Below are positions 35,815-47,393 of a stretch of 64,000 nucleotides of DNA, piece after piece. The DNA is from Pohlia nutans (Eukaryota > Streptophyta > Bryopsida > Bryales > Mniaceae). Numbering within the stretch: position 1 is the first letter of the stretch; each line of letters opens with the position of its first letter. The stretch spans positions 30,295,529 through 30,359,528 of the forward strand of contig CM040101.1 of the NCBI GenBank assembly GCA_022496805.1, read 5' to 3'. The position numbers and the translations under genes are program-made. Under the pieces are notes generated by a model. It was not told the origin of the DNA. It made no database searches and saw only the letters and a list, made by a program, of their open reading frames with translations.

Positions 35815-36600
35815 TCAATCTTGGTTTGAGTCGCAGTACTCTAAATCATCTACTGATGTGTCGTCCTGTCTGACGCATTCTAATGCTTTAGCAACCACCT
35901 CCAGGGCTACTTCCATTGCATCGCCCAAGATGAGTGCTTTCGGTATGAGATCCTCATATAGGCCCGTGGCTTCGAGTCCGGGAAAATCTGATGTTCTGTC
36001 CAAGGATATGCATTGTACTTCATCCGTGAGCTGGTGTTTGGAGAATAACCGAACAGCTCTCGGTTCCCTGCGCAACACAACTTCCCCTCCACGCTTGGCC
36101 ACGTTAGGTGCGAAAAAAACTTGTTCGATGTGGAGAGGGAAGGAAAATGACTGTGCAGAGTATGGGATCAATCTGTCAAAGTTTATAGTAATGAAACCGT
36201 AGTCATCACGCTTCATGGTGACCCCATCTCCCTTCATGTTTGCAACCACCCAGTTGCAATAGAGGACCACCACCTCAAAGTGTCCATAGTCCACAGATAG
36301 GATTTCCTCCATCCACCCCACGTACTCCAACTCTGCTGCCTTTAGATTTGTATCCTTGAGGCCCGCGCAACAAAGTTGTCGAAACGTTGCGGCTACCCCC
36401 GAGTCCATGGTTGTCAATTGTGCCTTTGCACTCCAGACACGGATGTGGTTTCCAAATGCATACATGGATCGATACGACTTGGCTACGTCTGATGGAGGTA
36501 ACATCAAGGCCTTCACGTCTTGAGGGACCTCCTCAGTCCCATCTTCTATGACCCGTATCACTGCTTTTGGAAACCAGACGTGGAAATCTTCGTCGCACAT
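35815..36600 (-). pseudogene. CACTA transposase C-terminal region (DUF4216-like)
   Basis: A 261-residue frame contains VDYGHFEVVVLYCNWV..DDYGFITINFDRLIPYSAQSF..IEQVFF; broken into its motifs, this follows the DUF4216 pattern found C-terminally in plant En/Spm TNP2-type transposases (tyrosine-glycine start, VVLxCxW, DxYGFxxxNF, and QxxQVFF end). Its initial Met (36600) is probably internal to an exon. The acidic tail DDTSVDDLEYCDSNQD ends at the stop. Part of a multi-exon transposase read from higher to lower coordinates. Confidence 0.75.
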
Positions 36601-36849
36601 CTCTGTTGGCTACACTACCCGGGCCTTTCGCTTCTTACGCCTATACTCGTGGCGCTCCCATTCGCGAAGTGCCATGTCATCCTCGTATCTCATGTATGAT
36701 AGAAGAGTTATAGTCACGTACATATTCACAAAAAAATAAGGTTTTAGAACGACCTATATAGCCAACTTTGGTTGCTCGTGGCAAATTCTACATTCCACAC
36801 GGTTTGAAAATTTCAACAAACAAAATCATTACCCGTGACGCTTAGGACA

Positions 36850-37060
36850 TTACGTGGGGCAATCATGTTGCATATACTCGTAGTGATAATGTATGGACAT
36901 CACTAGGGATAGTCATATTGCATATGGTCGTAGTGATAATGTATGTACATCACTAGAGGCAGTCATATTGCATATACTCGCAGTCATTTTGCATATACCC
37001 ATAGTGATAATGTATGGACATCACTAGAGGCAGTCATATTGCATATACTCGTAGTGATGG
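36850..37060. repeat. Tandem repeat of about 60 bp within CACTA
   Basis: About three and a half units built on GTCATATTGCATATACTCG, TAGTGATAATGTATG and ACATCACTAG, between the two transposase-coding remnants and probably intronic. Unit lengths vary slightly and one unit is shortened. Confidence 0.8.
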
Positions 37061-37118
37061 GAACTCACCTCCTCCAATCTTCCAATGGTGCCGCATTGTT
37101 CACCATGAAATCGTGAAT

Positions 37119-37358
37119 CTATTGTTGGAGGTTAGGTGAGAGTCGGCGTGCCCGTTCGTTGCCTTCGAGGATCTCGTCGTACATTGATGGGTCTTCTTTA
37201 TCATCCCACACTCTTCGCGTAGTAGTTGTATACTCCTGCATGTACTCGGTGCAAAATCGCAATGCTTCGACTATAGCATAGCCTTCAGCCATGCTACCTT
37301 CTAGTTGAGCACGATTTCGGACGCACCCTTTCAGTGTCTTCAAGTAATTCAAAGCCAC
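37119..37358 (-). pseudogene. CACTA transposase remnant (DUF4218-like)
   Basis: The stretch YLKTLKGCVRNRAQLEGSM followed by AEGYAIVEALRFCTEYM matches the pattern ExYLKxLKxYVRNxARPEGSIAEGY of the DUF4218 domain that follows the catalytic part in CACTA TNP2 proteins. The usual WMYPFER lead-in is not found; upstream sequence (37374-37712) is open but not recognisable, so the gene is rearranged or decayed here. Confidence 0.72.
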
Positions 37359-38020
37359 ATCGAAAGTTGTAGGTCATGACATGATCGTGAGCCTTGCAGG
37401 AGGCATGCTACATGGCCAGATGATTGAGGAGGGCAATGCCTCGGTCACGATTTCGTCGATTGTCCCGGGATCGAAAGCGGTGTTGTTGTTCGAGGGCAAC
37501 AACAACGACAACCCCCCAATGGTGCGTTTGAGAGACGCATTCAACTTCGTGACCAAATGGCCTCTTGAAGCATTGAAGTCAGCGTAAACCGCATGAAGTA
37601 AGATTCTCATAGTAAGACGTTCCATATATTGATGAGGAATAAAAGACGCTAATGCTAGATAGTAAATTTGTCTTAGACTGACCGGTGATTGACTTTGTAT
37701 CGAGATATTCACTACTATATATAAGTGAACTCATTTACATTTGTCTAAATTCACTTATGTGTCTTCTATTGCCTCCCTTGTATTTGCAAAGTCCACATAG
37801 TACATCATTGCGTGAACCTAGTTTTTAGTTTGTCATCTTAGGTGGTGTGCACCATGTGGCATGACTACAACGCGTCATAACTGCTTCGAATGACTTCCAA
37901 AACGTGACTGCAAGTCACGACTAACAGTAATGCGAATCTAACTCAATGCAGTTACAAACATCGCACACAAATTCTAGTAATATGACTCTCAATCACCCAC
38001 CACATCACTCTATCAAGTCA

Positions 38021-39873
38021 CACAAGGAGATCTTACGGCTATCCCATATGGGAATTTGCTCTATTTTCCCTCTTATTTCCCTCATCTACTTACACTTATA
38101 AGGGAATGTGGCAATGTGTGAAAAAAAGGGCAGTTCCCACATTGTGAATGAGGGAATTTCAATATGGGAATTGATCCGGGACTTTGAGGATGAGTAAAAC
38201 TTCAAATAGTTTTCACGGTTTGACCTAGTAAATTAATGAATTTTTTTTATTTTTTTTCGAAATTATTTTTGGCCTGCCCGGGAAAAACTAGGTGCCCGAA
38301 AAAAGGTTTTGACAACTCTCACCAATATATCTAGAGCTCCAACCACCACAATGGGGCCCACCACGGTCAACACAAGGTCAATTGCCTATGGCCGGATTTG
38401 AACCCAAGACCATCCAAACTCCAACCATATACTTAGCCACCACACCACATGCAAATGATCATGCAAGTGGGTGGATTTTCTTCATTATTATAAAATAACT
38501 TAACCATTGGCAATTTTTTTTCCATGTCATAAAAACTTTTTTTTCAAATTTTTTTTTTGCACTATTTCATTCAGGGATTTCTCTGTACCTAGAAAAAATT
38601 TCAATTTTTTTTGAATTTTTTTTTTTTTTGCCGAAATCTTGGGGCTGGACTGCTGGTCTGCTGGAGCTGTATTTTCCCCCCGGCAGGCTTTGGATATTTT
38701 TACCGTGGTAAAAATAAAAAATAAAATTGAATTTTTTTTTTGGCACTATTCCATGCAGGGATTTTTCTGTATCTAGAAAAAAATTCAAATTTTTTTGAAT
38801 TTTTTTTTTTTTTTTTTTTCCTTTTTTTTTCCCTTCCACCGGACTTTATATATATATATTTGCGATGAAAAGAAAAAAATGATCCAACTTTTTTTTTGCA
38901 CTACATCATGATGGCTTTTCTCTATATCTAAAAAAAATTCAAAGAATTTGAATTGTTTCTTTTTGAGGAAATCATGATGGTTGAATACTTCTTCTTTTTT
39001 CAATTTGCATATTTTTAGTGATGTTAAAAAAAATAAAATTCCAATATATATTTTTTATTTTATGTTATAGAGACATTTATTTCCAATTTATGTTTCATTT
39101 TATGTTTGATTCAACCAAATTTTATTTTTATCATTGTAAGTGTTTTTATGTTTTTGTAACTTCTTTACCACTTTATGACATTTCATCATATATGCCTTTT
39201 TACTTCAATTGCAGTTTTTTGATTGTATGTTAAGAAAAACTAGTTGTGGGTTTAATAAAAAAAAATTAAAGAAACGTAAAATCTTGGATATTCACCTTGA
39301 AATGTAGTAAAAGAAAGATGTATGTAGAGTGAAAGTAAAAAGGTAAACTTGAAAGTGCATAAATTTGGATTGATTGGAAAAAATTTGAATGGTCAGAATG
39401 TCTTAGCAAGCATCACTCAAAAAATGATTGGGTAGGTAGTTAGGACTTAAGAAGTAATGTATACCACTATACACCAATTATCTTATTTAATCCGATCCGG
39501 AATAATAATAAAAATTTGGACTACTTGTAGAATTCGAAGAAAGTTTAAGTCGAAGTAATTGAGATAACTTGTAGTACTTGTGATAATGTAGGTATAGTGT
39601 GGTCTATACTGAAAATAATTATCAAAATCATTATGAATTTACCATACCGAATATGAATGAAATTCATACTTCATTGAGATAATTTGGGAAATTCCCCAAT
39701 CAAAGTCAAATTCCCTGTGTGATGTAACATTCCCTTAGTAGTACTAGGGAAATTAAATTCCCATATACACGTGTAACAGGGAAAATTTGAATCCCGTTTA
39801 CATTACTATTCCTATAGGGGAATTTGTTTGAATCTCCCATGTGTATAAGGGAATTTCAGAGGATCTCCTTGTG
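38021..39873. mobile_element. Nested 1.85-kb element, CACAAGGAGATC ends
   Basis: Ends CACAAGGAGATC and its complement GATCTCCTTGTG; exact 3-bp duplication TCA at 38018-38020 and 39874-39876. A 3-bp duplication with CA-starting termini fits the CACTA superfamily. GGGAATTT and its complement are repeated near both ends (38054-38180 and 39680-39860) as subterminal motifs. The interior is the SINE-like composite repeat. No transposase. Confidence 0.8.
38270..39410 (-). repeat. Composite repeat with SINE-like head, copy 2
   Basis: The homologue of 16240-17370. On the minus strand A-box-like TGGTGTGGTGGCTAAG (about 38445) precedes a near-consensus B box GGGTTCAAATCC (about 38404). The AT-rich part again holds three degenerate units opening TTTGCACTA / GGCACTATTCCATGCAGGG (about 38556, 38740, 38898). 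A long T run lies at about 38800-38830. Confidence 0.6.
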
Positions 39874-39889
39874 TCATACACCGGGATAC

Positions 39890-40590
39890 ATATCAGCAAT
39901 AAAGTGACTACAGCGAGTCATGTAATGTTCGTAGTGTTTCCAACACTGTGACTAAAACTAGTCATGTAATGTTCGCACTGAACTCAAAATGTGACTGACG
40001 ATCTCCAAAATATGACTGGAAGCAGTCACAAAGCTGGTAGTCACAAAGCTAGCAGTCACATTCCAGTTGGCCAGCCACATCGGTCAAAATACGACTCGAC
40101 ATAGTCATATTCCACGTTAGCAAAAAATATGACTGGCAGTCACATTCCACGTGGCCGGCCTTCTGAGTCAAAATATGACTCGTCATAGTCACATTCCACG
40201 TCAGCCAAAAATATGACTGGCAGTCACATTCCACATGGCGTGCCACGTCGGCAAATATATAACCCGACAGAGCCACATTCCACGTCAGCAAAAAATATGA
40301 CTGCACAGAGTCACATGCCATGTAGGATTTTTCCTTCTTCTGCCCAGGCAGGTCAAAGAAAGTCACGGTCTCCAAGGCCAGTCAAGACTACCCCTCCAGT
40401 GCTGACGTGGATATCAGATTTTGTCCTTGTATACGCTTGAGAACCGTATATATGAATGTGACTGATGTCCAAAGCGACTAGTCGGTAATGACTAGACCCA
40501 ATCACCCCGTGCGTCACATTTTCTGGCCACTGCGCAATCACATTTCCTAATTTTGTGACTGCGCGCAGTCATAAACTACAATCACAAAAA
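39890..40590. repeat. Right subterminal repeat array of the CACTA element
   Basis: At least ten copies of ATGACT(C/G)G..AGTCA(C/T)ATTCCACGT in both orientations, spaced about 30-50 bp. GC content rises in 40030-40560. Function by family analogy: binding sites for the TNPA-type protein. Confidence 0.85.
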
Positions 40591-40942
40591 GGGCAGTTTC
40601 TTGTAGTGTATTGACAATCTAATAATGAAATTTGTTGTGATGGGTTGAAATTTAATACTTTAAGTGTGGTGATTTTTGGAGACTTTTTGGTTGCTTAATT
40701 TTAGTAGTTGATCGTTTCAAGAGCACTTTTAGACTAAAATCTTCCAAATTTTGGGTGGAACACTACATCATCAAATGAGGCATAAATTTTTCACAAATCA
40801 TCCCCTTTCTAATCGGATCACACACATCCATAAAAGTTTCAGTAAAAAATCCACACTGCAAAAAGTGCATGATGGATGAGAAAACGGATTTCAAATCCAT
40901 TCATCATGCAAAAATATGCATGGTTGGGCGGTTAGGGGTTAA

Positions 40943-41625
40943 AGAGTACACTACACCCTCCTAAAGAGTATGTCAAAAAAAGTACTTTGGTTGGAGTACT
41001 CATTTTCAAGTACTTTTTTTGTTACAAAAATTACTGTTTTAACTTTCTCTTTAGTGCAAGTGTATAAGTAACCCTATAAATAAGGTTTTCTACAAGGTTG
41101 TAACTCAAAGACATGCTTCAATCATCCTCTACAAAGTACTTTAGTGACAAATGATAGTACGTCAAATTTGCCAAAAAATTGGAAAGTACTTTGTGAAGGC
41201 CAAAAGAACCATCTACAAGACACAATAATTTGCTCGATGGTAGAGTATTTTCTATGCGAGGGATTCTTGGTGATAGAAAGACCATAATAGCAATGTCTAT
41301 TGGGATTTGGAAGTCAAATGGGCATTCCATTTTACAAAAGGAAAAGACCAAAAAATCATTATTTTGGTTAGTCATCTGGTTTAGGAAGCACTACATATGT
41401 CTATTGTTGAATGACTAATAGTTGAATCTCCAAAATTTTGTGTTTTTTCTAACTTATTTTTGGCTGCCATTGGTGAAAAAAAGTATTTGTGATATAGTAA
41501 ATACTTTGTCAATGTTATTCCCACCTTCCATCTTCAAACTCAATTCCATCTGATCTACACGTACATGACAATTTTTTGGGATAAGATCCTAGACTCATGA
41601 ATCCAAAGTTTCCTCGACTCTTGAT
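40943..41625. other. Intergenic DNA, no gene seen
   Basis: AAGTACTTT recurs several times (40980-41170). No transposon end or coding frame recognised. Confidence 0.45.
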
Positions 41626-41633
41626 GAACAACT

Positions 41634-42427
41634 CCCGGGGAGGTCATTGTCAAAATTTTATTAAACCACGTGAGAAAAAATATAGGGTACATTTAATTCC
41701 TTGGAGCAAAAATTTATACAAATTTTAGAAATACCATAGCCTCGATGAAATGGCCTATACGGTATTATATCTAAAGTAGGGTAGGTGAAAAGTATAGGTA
41801 GTATTCTATTTTTATTAATAAAGTAGGGGCTCAAATATTTAGAGGAACGAAGAATTTATATGAGTTCTAATGAAAATCCTTGGATTGAATGAGAATCGCC
41901 TCAATTGACTAAAAATCGTCGAAGTTAGCCAATGGCTAGGAATGAACCACAAATGAAGGTTGAATTATTTGGCTTCATGGGAAAGTCCCCTCATGATGAA
42001 TTTGAGCATTAGGTGACCAATGAGATTCACGAGGCTAGGGCGGGGTAGTAGTGCCGCATGCTTCGTCTCACAACATGCATTTCTCACTTAAACCTACCAT
42101 CGAACATTTTAGGCACGAAGCACATTCGTTATTCTTTGAAAGTTACGTTCATGTATTGTTGTCGTTTTGTTATGTTCGATTAAGTTCAATTTATGCTGAA
42201 ATTCCAGGATTTTGATAAATGGTCCAGTTTATAAATAAAATAGGGTCTATAAAATAACTTAATGGTGGAAATTATTTACCTATGGGGTCTTGAAAAATAC
42301 CTCAAAGTACCATTTTATCTACTAATAGGGTGGAAATTATTTAAGGAATTTAAATAAATAGCCAACCTATAATTAACCCCCGACCGCACGTGGTTTACAA
42401 AAGTATGTAGTATGTAACCTCCCCGTG
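41634..42427. mobile_element. Non-autonomous hAT-type element, 794 bp
   Basis: An exact 8-bp duplication GAACAACT lies at 41626-41633 and 42428-42435. Ends CCCGGGGAGGTCA and complement CACGGGGAGGTTA form a short inverted repeat related to the CGGGGAAGTCACT termini of the smaller MITEs. No transposase. Confidence 0.85.
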
Positions 42428-42676
42428 GAACAACTGCGTTTATTGATGTGTAATGACCAAAAACTTTGTGTAAATCATCTCGGATTTTAATAGACGTTTT
42501 TGGGATTAAAATAGATGTTTTCGGGACTTGCGTTTTTCAAATAAATATACAAATGTGTAGAAATAAAATAAATGAAGTATGATGTGCATTTTATGAGAAA
42601 TTCAAGAACATTATCCGCCAACCCGGCCAACCCGATCCCCGCCAACTCGACCCACCCCCACCGAGCCCACCTCCCA

Positions 42677-42954
42677 AGGAAGTCACTGTCAAGAATTTAA
42701 ATAACTATGAGAGGACAAATATAGGGTGTCTTTTATTCATTTGAGATAAAAATTATAAATTTATAGAAGTATTATAGGGTGTTATAAAACCAATTTGGGA
42801 ATATTTTAGGAATATTCATAATTTTTTTATGTAATATACCCTACATATACCTATAAATAGTAAAATATTCCAATTATTTCATAGTCCCCCATTAAATACC
42901 CTTTGTACGCTCATATGTATCCAAAATTTACACTAAGTGACTTCCCCGAGGCCT
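42677..42954. mobile_element. hAT-type MITE, 278 bp
   Basis: An exact 8-bp duplication ACCTCCCA lies at 42669-42676 and 42955-42962. It starts AGGAAGTCACTG and ends AAGTGACTTCCCCGAGGCCT. Its interior (GAGAGGACAAATATAGGGTG to CCAAAATTTACACTAAG) is the inverse of 1308-1585. Confidence 0.9.
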
Positions 42955-43020
42955 ACCTCCCAGCCTCATGCTAAAACAGGCCCACGCACATGCCCCGCTC
43001 ACGTCGGCCGGCCCGAAATT

Positions 43021-43239
43021 AGCTGCCCAAAAATATCCCTCACTTTCCCAATGTACTCTTTCAATTACTATGAGCTCCATAGTCCATCAAATTAGGCGCA
43101 AGTTGGAAATCTAATGTCGCATTTTCAATACCTTTCTGAAACACCAATCCTTTTATGTTTTGGTTGAGAAAAGTAAAGTTTTCTCCTATATTCCCTTGAA
43201 ACTAAGCCCAAGGGGTTTAATATGTCCTTTAAGGGTTAA
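43021..43239. repeat. TTAA-ended dispersed repeat, copy 2
   Basis: Aligns with 18-238 from AGCTGCCC to AAGGGTTAA. Right end only is transposon-like. Confidence 0.6.
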
Positions 43240-43364
43240 CGCATGTGGTTGCACTAGATAATCATAAATGTTACTGACCCCCGAGAGAAATTCTCATGGT
43301 TTCCTAATTAGTTCTATTATTACAAATTTCTTTGTTGATTGGTCATTGAACATTGGTCCTAAGC

Positions 43365-43975
43365 CCGAAGAAGTCACTATCAAAAATTTAGAAACTATGA
43401 GAGAACAAATATAGGTTGTCTTTTATTCATTTGAGATAAAAAATTATAAATTTTTAGAAATAACATAGGGTGTTTTAAAACCAAATTGGGAATATTTTAT
43501 GAATATTCCTATAATATACCACAAATATACCCTAAATATACTATAAATAGTATAATATTCCAATTAGTTCATAGCCCCCCATTAAATACCCTTTGTTCGC
43601 TCATGTATACCAAAATTTACACTAAAACACTTGTTTGTTAAAAGTGCACATAGCCATGTGCACTTATTTTTTTGGTTAATTTTACCACCTGCTCAATATG
43701 ATGTCAACAAAGAGCCTAAATTGTGTATATGCACATACAATTTTATATTCATATATGTATGCATCAAATATAAGGCAATTCAATGAAAAAATGCACACAT
43801 ATTGTAGTAATTGTTGAATTTAAAATGATAAAGGGGGTGGGTTTAAGCCCACCCCCTTCTAGTTTGGAAAAAAGTAATGATGAAGGTGGGTGGACAAAAT
43901 TTCAGCATGTGCACTTTTTATATGGCATATGCACTTTTAACAAAACAAGTGTTAGTCTAAGTGACTTTCCCGAGG
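43365..43975. mobile_element. hAT-type MITE split by a nested element
   Basis: Same family as 42677-42954, ending AAGTGACTTTCCCGAGG. Candidate duplication TCCTAAGC (43357-43364) versus TTCTAAGT (43976-43983), 6 of 8 identical. Removing 43626-43953 leaves about 283 bp, the family length. Confidence 0.75.
43626..43953. mobile_element. Nested 328-bp inverted-repeat element
   Basis: Starts AACACTTGTTTGTTAAAAGT and ends with the complement of AACACTTGTTTTGTTAAAAG, an inverted repeat of about 30 bp continuing into GTGCA(C/T)AT(A/G)GCCAT. It interrupts the host MITE between ACACTAA and CTAAGTGAC. Not coding; superfamily uncertain. Confidence 0.7.
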
Positions 43976-43983
43976 TTCTAAGT

Positions 43984-44514
43984 GGCAAAATTTACTAGAG
44001 TAAAGTTTGTTGTTGCTTACTGATTTATTTAAAGATCATTTTGGATCTTGTTTCTAGAAGCCTCTATTCTCATGATAGTGTATTTTCATGTTTCTAAGAA
44101 GGCTCTATTCTCACAATCGTGTATTTTCATGCACTAATGAGTTAATGAGTCAAATCGATTAAAATGTTCTTTTATCTACAAGTTCAGTCTATAATTATAT
44201 GATGATGTAGTGCTACCTTTTGGCTCCCAAGCAAAAAACAATGTCATCAATTTTTTCATTTCAAAATTTGATTTAATCACCTCATATTTCTTAAAAGATA
44301 TGTTTGAAGCACCTCATATCTCCTAAGTAACTAACCATGTTGCCACGCATGGTCCTAGTTAGAGGTGTTCTAAAGTGATTTTTCTGCAATGAAATTTTCT
44401 GTTGTTTGTGACTTTGTGCCAAAAAGAAAAGAAAAGAAAAGAAAAGTTGTGATGCCACCTAGACTTTAGTCCCAAAATCATAAAAGAATGTTGGAAATAT
44501 TATAGTTTAATCCT
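43984..44514. other. Intergenic DNA, no gene seen
   Basis: A local duplication TCTATTCTCA..GTGTATTTTCATG occurs at 44065 and 44105, and an AAAAG array at about 44424-44445. Confidence 0.5.
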
Positions 44515-45070
44515 TTAACCCCTAAATGCCCACAGCCCTCTCCAGATTCGGCAGTTTTGCAAAGATGCATTATAAAATGCAACTAAGAGGGATATTTTGA
44601 ACTTGATGTATGAATAAAAGTATGTTAGATCTATGATTGCTATCACCAATATTTTTGTATATATTTTGAAACTTAAAATTCAAAATTATTTTGTAATTTG
44701 ATTAAGAACAAGATATTGACAATTTGTAGATGAAATTTGTTATGATGGGTTGAAATGTAATACTCTAAGTGTTGTGATTTTTGGAGATTTTTTGGTTGCT
44801 TAATTTTATGAGTTGACTTTTTCAAGAGCACTTTTGAACACTTTGGAACTAAGATTTTAGAAAATTTTGATGAATCAATGCGACATGAAATGAGGCATAA
44901 AAATTTCACAAATCATCCTCTTTCTAATCGGATAACACATGCATGAAGCTAACTTCCCATAAAATATATAGTAAAAAATCCACACTACAAAAAGTGCATA
45001 ACGGATGAGAAATAGTCAATGAAATCTGTACATCGTCCAAAAAATGGACGCACGGGCAGTTAGGGGTTAA
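44515..45070. mobile_element. TTAA-flanked MITE, 556 bp
   Basis: Starts TTAACCCCTAAATGCCC and ends GGGCAGTTAGGGGTTAA. Interior landmarks TTTTGCAAAGATGCATTATA and TTTTTGGTTGCTTAATTTTA are shared with 34870-40942, 47390-47978 and 60991-61565. Non-coding. Confidence 0.85.
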
Positions 45071-45931
45071 TGTATTGATTCAACAATAATTTCAAAGATG
45101 TGTCATAAAATGTTTGATGAACAACAAAGATGGAGTTGACATACAAAGCTAAGTTGTAAATGCAAATATGAAGATCACATTTTTATAGTTGGATTCATCA
45201 TAATTTTTAATATTAAATTTTAATTAAATTTTCAAGCTTTTCTTTTGAAATTCAATTTAAAATCCCAAATGAAAAATAAATAAATTAAAAATAAAGATTT
45301 TGCAATGAATTTGGAATAACATGCACTATGAGATGGCATGATTTCCATTATTTGATTCTACTTATTTTGGAAAATCATGTTTAAGATATCACTTTTTGAA
45401 CTAAGAATGAAACTTGATATATACCAATTCTGTTATTTAAAAAAAGAAGCACAATATCTTATTTTGAAGATTCATATCATACAAATGATAGTCAACTAGC
45501 ACAAGAACCAAGAGAAATTTGGATGGATGAAAACTATATGTATGTACTCAAGAGAATAATTTGAATCTGTTCATTGTCCGCTAGGCACATCAAAGGGTTA
45601 AGTACAGAAATATTATGGCTCTCGAGTCATAAACAATGTCATCGATTTAAGATCTGGTATATTAACTTTTTAAAATGTTTGAAACACGTTATATCTTCTA
45701 AGAGACTAAACCATGATGCCAGTGGCTTGTGTGCTAATCACAGATGTAGTACAGTGATTTTTTGCAAGGAAATTTACTTATGTTTGTGTCCAAAAAAGAA
45801 AAGGAAAATAAGAAGTCATGATGCCACCTAGGCTCACCGCTTCAGTCTCAAATTCATAAAAATTAAAATTAAAAAATCAGAGAGCAAAGAAAAAGGTGGC
45901 CAGTGTAGCCTAAGGTACAGATACTTTTTGC
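45071..45931. other. Intergenic DNA, no gene seen
   Basis: GGGTTAA at 45594 could be a lone terminus of another TTAA repeat. The open frame at 45574-45831 has no domain. Confidence 0.4.
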
Positions 45932-46512
45932 TTAACCCCTAAACCTTAGTGTCCAGTTTCTGGACGACTAACAGATTCAAATCCACCCTACGTTCTCATC
46001 AATGCTTGGATGAAAGTCATCCAATTTTTTGGGGATACTTCATCAAGTTGTTGTTCTATCTAATGGTTGGATTTAGTCATACTTGAGTACATATTTTTCT
46101 AAAATTACAAATGTAGAAGTACGTCAAGTCATTGACCAAGCCAAAATTGCATTGACTATAGTTCAAAAGTGACCTTGCAAAAATGAGGTCATAGATTTAA
46201 AAACACAAAAATTTCAAAGAATCATCACGTATAAGAGTATCTCATTTCAAATTCATTCCAACAAATTTTTCTCAAAAAATATTAAAATTTTGTTTGTAAT
46301 TGAATTTAGAAGGAGTTTTCAATTTTACTTTCAAATTTTATAAGTAAATATTGGTGATAGTATTAGTGAATTAGGGATGAAATCTAAAATTCCAAATCTA
46401 GAACTTTCATTTGTATATCAATTCCAAAATATTTTTCTAAATAGTACGTACTTTATGATGAATTTTCTCAAATTGTCAATTCCAGGGACACACTGGTACG
46501 TTTAGGGGTTAA
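45932..46512. mobile_element. TTAA-flanked MITE, divergent, 581 bp
   Basis: Starts TTAACCCCTAAACCTTAG and ends TACGTTTAGGGGTTAA. Parts of its interior match the common subfamily in inverse orientation (TGGTGATAG, the AAATTCATTCCAACAAATTT block), so it is an old relative. Confidence 0.75.
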
Positions 46513-47160
46513 GATGTGTGTACAGTACATATACCAGACAGTATGCAATTAAAATAGTTACAGTAATGGCAATCCATGCATTACAGATGATTGTGCGGGC
46601 CATATCAGTTTTGTGAGTTTGAATATGGCATTAATTAATAAGCCATCAACTTGTGAATGCAGCATCATCACAGTAGAGAGTATAGACAGCACTCACTGCA
46701 TGTAAGTTATCATAACTTACTGAAGTTACACCATGTGTACAATTCTGAGTTCTAAGCAGCAAATGCAGCTCAAATGCATGTGAACATGATGAACACTAGC
46801 TCAGACAGGAAGATGATGGCCCCTGCCATATATAGCAAGTCCACTTCCTTCATTGGCAGAGGAGAGGCTGGCTGTTACACAACCTCACTGCATACCAATT
46901 GACTGTAGCACTATTTGGGACGAGCTGAACTGGCCGTTACTTACAAGTCAGCCGGTTGATTTTTCAAAATACCTGGTCGAATCTCAAGAAGAGTAGAGGC
47001 AAATGACCGGAATAAATGACTAAAATTTAGTTATATTTAGTATTATAGACAAAATATATGGGGTACATTCTTAATAAACCGATTGGTTTGGGAAAATTAA
47101 GAAAATTGACTGGTTGGCTCAAAAAGTATCCCGAGCACTGGATTGTAGTAAGTAACTTGC
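46513..47160. other. Intergenic DNA, no gene seen
   Basis: Slightly higher GC at 46760-46960; no frame, RNA or repeat recognised. Confidence 0.45.
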
Positions 47161-47393
47161 TTAACCCTTAAAGGTCCAAAGAGCCCTTTCTGACCAGTAT
47201 TATACACCAATATTCTATTGTATTTGGTATGGTTCCACACCTCCTATAGGTTTAAGATCAAAAGTGAAGTTAAAATTCACATCGACATGATTTTAATGAG
47301 CTATTGGGATCTCAATTTGGAACTTTTTATTTACAACACATGTCAAATATACGCCAACGTATCGACTATCCCCATCAGCCTTTTAAGGGTTAA
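47161..47393. mobile_element. Short TTAA-flanked MITE, 233 bp
   Basis: Starts TTAACCCTTAAAGG and ends CCTTTTAAGGGTTAA, a near-perfect inverted repeat. Its right TTAA (47390-47393) is also the left TTAA of the next MITE. Confidence 0.75.

Larger units (their letters stand above)
35102..40608 (-). mobile_element. CACTA (En/Spm, CMC) transposon, 5.5 kb
   Basis: Left end CACTACAACAGATTGGG and right end (complement) CACTACAAGAAACTGCCC, with exact 3-bp duplication TAT at 35099-35101 and 40609-40611. Subterminal arrays of TGACTGGCAGTCACATTCC-like motifs in both orientations (about 35130-35350 and 39950-40590) are typical transposase-binding arrays of CACTA elements. Minus-strand coding remnants with DUF4216- and DUF4218-like sequence lie at 35815-37358. 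The catalytic part is not recognised, so this copy is probably non-autonomous. Confidence 0.92.
34870..40942. mobile_element. TTAA-flanked MITE split by a CACTA element
   Basis: Left part 34870-35101 starts TTAACTCCTAAACG and right part 40612-40942 ends CGGTTAGGGGTTAA; together about 563 bp, aligning with the uninterrupted copies at 44515-45070 and 60991-61565. At the break, copies elsewhere read GATATTGACAA, which is exactly restored when the CACTA insertion and one TAT are removed. Confidence 0.88.
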
